DNA of 8,449 bases from Actinomycetota bacterium (lineage in GTDB: Bacteria > Actinomycetota > Thermoleophilia > Gaiellales > Gaiellaceae), in contig VAYE01000032.1 of NCBI GenBank assembly GCA_005883235.1, forward strand, positions 1 to 8,449. The letters are read 5' to 3'. Below the pieces are notes generated by a model. The model was not told the DNA's origin, ran no database searches, and worked only from the letters and a program-made list of their open reading frames with translations. Positions 5,794 through 8,449 of the stretch are shown piece by piece; within the stretch, counting starts at the first letter, position 1, and each line of letters starts with the position of its first letter. The position numbers were made by a program, and so were the translations under genes.

Positions 5794-5838
5794 GTCTGAA
5801 ATGACCGGTCGGGCGTCTGCGTCTTGTCGGATTCGCTT

Positions 5839-6126
5839 CTAGGCACCACTCCCTAAAGTGAGCAGGCGACCGAGCTCGGGATGCTCGGCCAGCGCCGCCT
5901 GCAGCCGCTCGAGGTCGCGCGCGCGGAGCGTCACGGGTCCGCGCCGAGCGGTGCCGTCGGTGGAGTACGCGAAGCGGACGAGACGTTCGCCCTTCTCCGT
6001 CTCGAGGAGCTCGACCATCGTGGCGAAACGCTTCTCGCCGGCGCGCTGCGGCAGGGTCACGCGATCAACCACGACCGCCGCTCCCCACGGGGTCGCCTTC
6101 TTCTCGGGCTTGGTCGCCGTCGCCAT
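5839..6126 (-). CDS. 95-residue protein of unknown function
   Basis: I do not recognise a named family. The start is ATG 6126-6124; an upstream TTG (6135) would add three residues but lies within the -10. The N-terminus is lysine-rich and probably flexible (MATATKPEKKATPWG). A compact core follows, with VVVDRVTLPQ, a likely strand pair FATMVELLETEKGERLVRFAY (about 35-55), then RRGPVTLRARDLERLQAALA (about 61-80) and a terminal helix to GRLLTLGSGA. A basic tail followed by a small beta-then-helix core would suit a nucleic-acid-binding protein, but that is a guess. It has no cysteines, signal peptide or membrane segment. It is transcribed divergently from the cysteine-synthase-like gene (93 nt apart) and converges on purQ. 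Its -10, TACGTT, is 7 nt before the ATG, so the mRNA is probably leaderless. Confidence 0.75.
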   Translation of the reverse strand: MATATKPEKKATPWGAAVVVDRVTLPQRAGEKRFATMVELLETEKGERLVRFAYSTDGTARRGPVTLRARDLERLQAALAEHPELGRLLTLGSGA

Positions 6127-6133
6127 GCTGGAC

Positions 6134-6170
6134 AACGTACCGGTCGAATCCCGACGCGTCTGTGTCGACT
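6134..6170 (-). promoter_or_regulatory. Promoter-like module of the 95-residue gene (17-nt box plus -10)
   Basis: On the minus strand AGTCGACACAGACGCGT (6170-6154) is followed after 14 nt by TACGTT (6139-6134), then 7 nt to the ATG at 6126. By my hand alignment the 37-nt module matches the one upstream of fdhD at 26 positions, including 16 of 17 in the box, a shared GGATT two bases after it, and the same spacing to TANNNT. It also lies between this gene and the divergent gene at 6220, so it could affect both. Confidence 0.55.
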
Positions 6171-6202
6171 CGGTGACGATTTTCCTCGGGCGAGCCGGCC
6201 CA

Positions 6203-6208
6203 TAGGAT
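6203..6208 (+). promoter_or_regulatory. -10 element for the cysteine-synthase-like gene
   Basis: TAGGAT, identical to the purB -10, lies 11 nt before the ATG at 6220. A start 7 nt past it would leave an untranslated leader of about 4 nt, so this message is also nearly leaderless. No Shine-Dalgarno sequence is present and no clear -35 is seen. Confidence 0.55.
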
Positions 6209-6219
6209 GGTTCCGCTTC

Positions 6220-7158
6220 ATGTCCAACGACGCGATCCTCGCCACGATCGGGAACACGCCGCTCGTCCGGCTCCGGCGCCTAGCGCCGGAGAACGGCGCC
6301 GAGCTGTGGGTCAAGCTCGAGTACCTGAACCCGACCGGGTCGATGAAGGACCGGATGGCGCTCTCGATGATCGAGGGGGCCGAGCGTGACGGGCTGATCG
6401 AAGCAGGCACGACGGTCGTCGAGTACACCGGCGGCAGCACCGGGCCGGCGCTCGCCCTCGTCTGCCGAGCGAAGGCGTACCGGGCGCGGATCGTCATCTC
6501 GGCCTGCTTCAGCGAGGAACGCATGCAGCTGATGCGAGCGCTCGGCGCCGAGCTCGAGGTGATCGATGCCGTCGAGGAGCGCGGCCGCGTAACCGCGCAG
6601 GACATCGCGAACATGGTCGAGCGCGCCGCGGAGCTCGCCCGGGAGCCGGGCACCTATGCTACGGATCAGTTCAACAACCCCTACGTCGTCCCCGGCCACC
6701 GCGACATGCTGGGGCGCGAGATCTGGGATCAGACGCAGGGCCGGGTCACCGCGTTCTGCCAGGGCGTCGGCACCGCCGGGTCACTGCTAGGCGTCGCCGA
6801 GGCGCTCAAGTCCCGGAAGCCGGACACGCAGATCGTCGCCCTCGAGCCGGCGGGCTCGGCCGCGATCAGCGGCGGGCCGAGCGGCTCGTTCGCCATGCAG
6901 GGCTGGACGGGGATCGTGCCGCCGCACTGGGAGCCGGAGCGGGTGGACGACGTCTGGCCGATCGAGGACCAGGAGGCGATCGAGATGACCGCTCGACTCG
7001 CCCAGGAGGAGGGCATCTTCGCCGGCGTCTCCACCGGTGCGAACGTGGTCGCCGCGCGGCGACTCGCCGCAAGCCTCGGGCCCGACGCGGTCGTCGTGAC
7101 CCTCGCCGTCGACAGCGGCTTCAAGTACATGACCGGCCCGCCGTACGCCGGTCTCTGA
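6220..7158 (+). CDS. Cysteine-synthase-like PLP enzyme (fold type II), variant active site
   Basis: The 312-residue product belongs to the cysteine synthase/cystathionine beta-synthase family, which exchanges a beta-substituent on an amino acid through an aminoacrylate bound to PLP. It opens with IGNTPLVRLRRL (10-21). The PLP lysine is Lys43 in NPTGSMKDR (37-45). The phosphate-binding loop is GVGTAGS (182-188; usual form GTGGT). STGANVVAARRLA (271-283) and VDSGFKYM (297-304) match the C-terminal signature. The substrate loop, normally TSGNTG in O-acetylserine sulfhydrylases, reads TGGSTG (70-75), so the asparagine that contacts PLP and substrate is serine. That suggests a different substrate or reaction. 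There are no CBS domains. The ATG at 6220 matches the family start; the frame is open farther upstream, across the divergent promoter. It converges with the DUF1697 gene, 4 nt between stops. Family membership is sure; calling it cysK or cysM would be too much. Confidence 0.92.
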   Translation: MSNDAILATIGNTPLVRLRRLAPENGAELWVKLEYLNPTGSMKDRMALSMIEGAERDGLIEAGTTVVEYTGGSTGPALALVCRAKAYRARIVISACFSEERMQLMRALGAELEVIDAVEERGRVTAQDIANMVERAAELAREPGTYATDQFNNPYVVPGHRDMLGREIWDQTQGRVTAFCQGVGTAGSLLGVAEALKSRKPDTQIVALEPAGSAAISGGPSGSFAMQGWTGIVPPHWEPERVDDVWPIEDQEAIEMTARLAQEEGIFAGVSTGANVVAARRLAASLGPDAVVVTLAVDSGFKYMTGPPYAGL

Positions 7159-7162
7159 CCCT

Positions 7163-7699
7163 CTATGCGTCGGCCAGGGCCAGCAGCTTCGTCACGGTGT
7201 TCCAGTTGCGGGCGGTTGCCGCGACCCCGAGCCGCTCCTCGGAGAGCAGCTTGCCGAGCCGCGAGCGCTGGACGCCGTCGGGGTGCCAGGCGTAGATCTC
7301 TCGACCGCTGACGACGAACTGCTCCGGCGTGACGTCCACCGTGGCCAGGTCGCGCACGAGCTTCGCGGCCAGCTTGGCGGACAGGAAGCTCACGAGGTAC
7401 CTCGACGGGTTGTGGGCGACGTCCCCAAGCGGGTTCCGCTCGACGACGTCTGCGAGCTCGTCGCGCGTCCGGACAAGCACCTGGACGTCGATCCCGAGTT
7501 CGGCGGCGAGCTGCTTCTCGAGGTCGCGCTGCAGGCGCCCGGGCGACGCTCGGCTGGTGAAGACGACGTTGCCGCTCTGGAGGAAGGTCCGGACGTCGCG
7601 GTAGCCGAGGCCGGCCAGTACGTCGCGCAGGGCGGCCATCTCCACCCTGCGGCGGCTGCCCAGGTTGATCCCTCTCAGGAGCGCAATCCGGCGGGTCAC
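7163..7699 (-). CDS. DUF1697 family protein
   Basis: DUF1697 proteins are about 180-residue cytoplasmic proteins common in bacteria; their function is not known to me. This one is 178 residues with both family ends intact: RRIALLRGINLGSRRRVEMA (3-22), VRTFLQSGNVVFTSR (36-50) and the C-terminal VAATARNWNTVTKLLAL (159-175). The middle contains NPSRYLVSFLSAKL and FVVSGREIYAWHPDGVQRSR. It starts at GTG 7699-7697. It stops 4 nt from the end of the convergent PLP enzyme, and starts 32 nt from the divergent kinase-like gene. A TTGACG on its strand (about 7730-7725) could be part of a -35, but no good -10 follows. Confidence 0.93.
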   Translation of the reverse strand: MTRRIALLRGINLGSRRRVEMAALRDVLAGLGYRDVRTFLQSGNVVFTSRASPGRLQRDLEKQLAAELGIDVQVLVRTRDELADVVERNPLGDVAHNPSRYLVSFLSAKLAAKLVRDLATVDVTPEQFVVSGREIYAWHPDGVQRSRLGKLLSEERLGVAATARNWNTVTKLLALADA

Positions 7700-7731
7700 G
7701 AGCGAATCAGGGGTAGGCGGCGGCCGTCAAG
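7700..7731. other. 32-nt divergent intergenic region
   Basis: Both flanking genes start here in opposite directions, so any two promoters must overlap within it or reach into the coding regions. On the plus strand TAGGCG (7714-7719) lies 12 nt before the kinase ATG and its TAG is the in-frame stop that limits that gene on the left. On the minus strand a TTGACG-like -35 (7730-7725) is visible. Neither promoter is convincing by sequence alone. Confidence 0.4.
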
Positions 7732-8449
7732 ATGGTCGCGGTGTTGAAACACGTTATCTGGATCGGCGGGCCGCCCGGTTCCGGGAAGACGAGCGTGGCG
7801 ACCCGCCTCGTCCGACGCCACGGGCTGCGCTGGTACAACGCCGACACGCGGACGTGGGCCCATCGCGACCGCGCGCTCGCAGCGGGGAATCGCGCGGCGG
7901 CGCGGTGGGAGGCGCTGGCGCCCGAGCAGCGCTGGGACGCGCCGGCGGAGGACCTCCTCGCCATGTCGCTCCACCGCGAACGCGGCCCGATGGTGATCGA
8001 CGACCTCCGCGAACTGCCGACGGCGCCGCTCGTCGTCGCCGAGGGCTCGAGCCTCCCGGCCTCTGCGGTCTCGTCCGGGATTGCGGACCGGTCACGCGCG
8101 ATCTGGCTCGTTCCGAGCGCCGCCTTCCACCGGGCGCAGCTCGAGGCGCGCGGCCCGTCTCCCGGCGCGAGGCGGCTCTTCCCGGCCCTGGCGAGCCTCA
8201 TCGAGCGCGAAGCGAGAGAGCATGCCGCACCAATCCTCCCGGTCGACGGCTCGAAGGGGGTCGAGGAGACGACCGACGCCGTCGAGCGGCTCTTCGCCGA
8301 CGCGCTCGCCGCCGGGCCATGTGCCGAGACGCTCGACGAGCGGCGGGCGCTTCTCCGCGAGGCGAACGAGGCGAGTGCGGCCCAGGTTCGCGCCTACTAC
8401 GCGCGACCCTGGGCGGACGGCGACCCGGAGACTGTCGTGCGCAACTTCG
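7732..8449 (+). CDS. P-loop kinase-like ATPase (3' end cut by window edge)
   Basis: The frame is open from ATG 7732 to the last base, giving 239 residues of an incomplete protein; an in-frame TAG at 7714 bounds it upstream. A Walker A motif GPPGSGKT (13-20) is preceded by the strand HVIWIGG. RWYNADTRTWAHRD (about 33-46) sits where small-molecule kinases bind the substrate. PLVVAEGSS (99-107) looks like a Walker B-type strand with Glu104, and RGPSPGARRLFPAL (about 121-134) could be a lid with arginines, followed by ILPVDGS. This arrangement suits a nucleotide- or small-molecule kinase, or an AAA-type P-loop phosphotransferase, not a transporter ATPase: no ABC signature is present. From about residue 200, DERRALLREANEASAAQVRA begins a helical region after the P-loop core and continues past the edge. 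The substrate cannot be told. GTG 7741 is an alternative start. Confidence 0.8.
   Translation, partial: MVAVLKHVIWIGGPPGSGKTSVATRLVRRHGLRWYNADTRTWAHRDRALAAGNRAAARWEALAPEQRWDAPAEDLLAMSLHRERGPMVIDDLRELPTAPLVVAEGSSLPASAVSSGIADRSRAIWLVPSAAFHRAQLEARGPSPGARRLFPALASLIEREAREHAAPILPVDGSKGVEETTDAVERLFADALAAGPCAETLDERRALLREANEASAAQVRAYYARPWADGDPETVVRNF

Noticed and set aside
6127..6135. TTG at 6135 as start of the 95-residue protein.
   Set aside because: It overlaps the TACGTT -10 element; ATG 6126 has the 7-nt spacing seen at other genes.
5881..6219. Upstream extension of the PLP enzyme frame.
   Set aside because: It runs antisense through the 95-residue gene and through the divergent promoters; homology starts at the ATG at 6220.
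7158..7163. Terminator between the convergent PLP enzyme and DUF1697 genes.
   Set aside because: Only 4 nt separate the stop codons and no hairpin was visible at the junction; termination must occur within the opposing gene.
1..8449. Mobile element, CRISPR, tRNA/rRNA, toxin-antitoxin or defence cluster.
   Set aside because: No transposase, integrase, regular repeat array, tRNA-like cloverleaf or paired toxin genes could be found; composition is even across the window, so there is no sign of recent transfer.

Overview
The window is very GC-rich, with codon third positions dominated by G/C, GTG starts in five of the ten genes, and compact gene packing. Several genes have a TANNNT -10 box about 7 nt from the start codon, which points to leaderless transcription. 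Together with the PurS/PurQ form of FGAM synthase, this suggests a high-GC actinobacterium-like genome, possibly Thermoleophilia (Gaiellales/Solirubrobacterales). The lineage is an inference from style and protein flavour; no marker gene settles it.

Layout. 1-487 (-): the N-terminal part of FdhD, the sulfurtransferase that activates formate dehydrogenase, running off the left edge. 583-906 (-): a small acidic protein of unknown function. 970-5742 (+): a purine biosynthesis block, purD-purE-purB-purC-purS-purQ. purD/purE overlap by 14 nt and seem to share a leaderless promoter. A hairpin and a new -10 box separate purE from purB. purB/purC overlap by 8 nt, and purC/purS and purS/purQ each overlap by 4 nt (GTGA). 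A good hairpin follows purQ. 5839-6126 (-): a 95-aa protein of unknown function. 6220-7158 (+): a cysteine-synthase-like PLP enzyme with an altered substrate loop. 7163-7699 (-): a DUF1697 protein converging on it with a 4-nt gap. 7732-8449 (+): a P-loop kinase-like protein running off the right edge.

How the genes work together. PurD makes GAR. PurS and PurQ are two of the three subunits of FGAM synthase. PurE acts at the AIR/CAIR step, PurC makes SAICAR, and PurB splits SAICAR and adenylosuccinate. purF, purN, purM, purL, purK and purH are not in the window, so the route must be completed elsewhere. The missing purL (partner of PurS/PurQ) and purK (usual partner of a class I PurE) stand out because both often lie next to the genes seen here.

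Most worth a second look: (1) a 37-nt promoter-like module shared by the two minus-strand genes fdhD and the 95-aa gene, with a 17-nt box at exactly the same distance from a TANNNT element; (2) a short, divergent PurE that lacks the usual AAHLPG histidine and the C-terminal helix; (3) a cysteine-synthase homologue with TGGSTG where TSGNTG is expected; (4) the edge-truncated kinase, whose last residues look like the start of a second domain. I see no CRISPR, tRNA, rRNA, insertion sequence or clear defence system.
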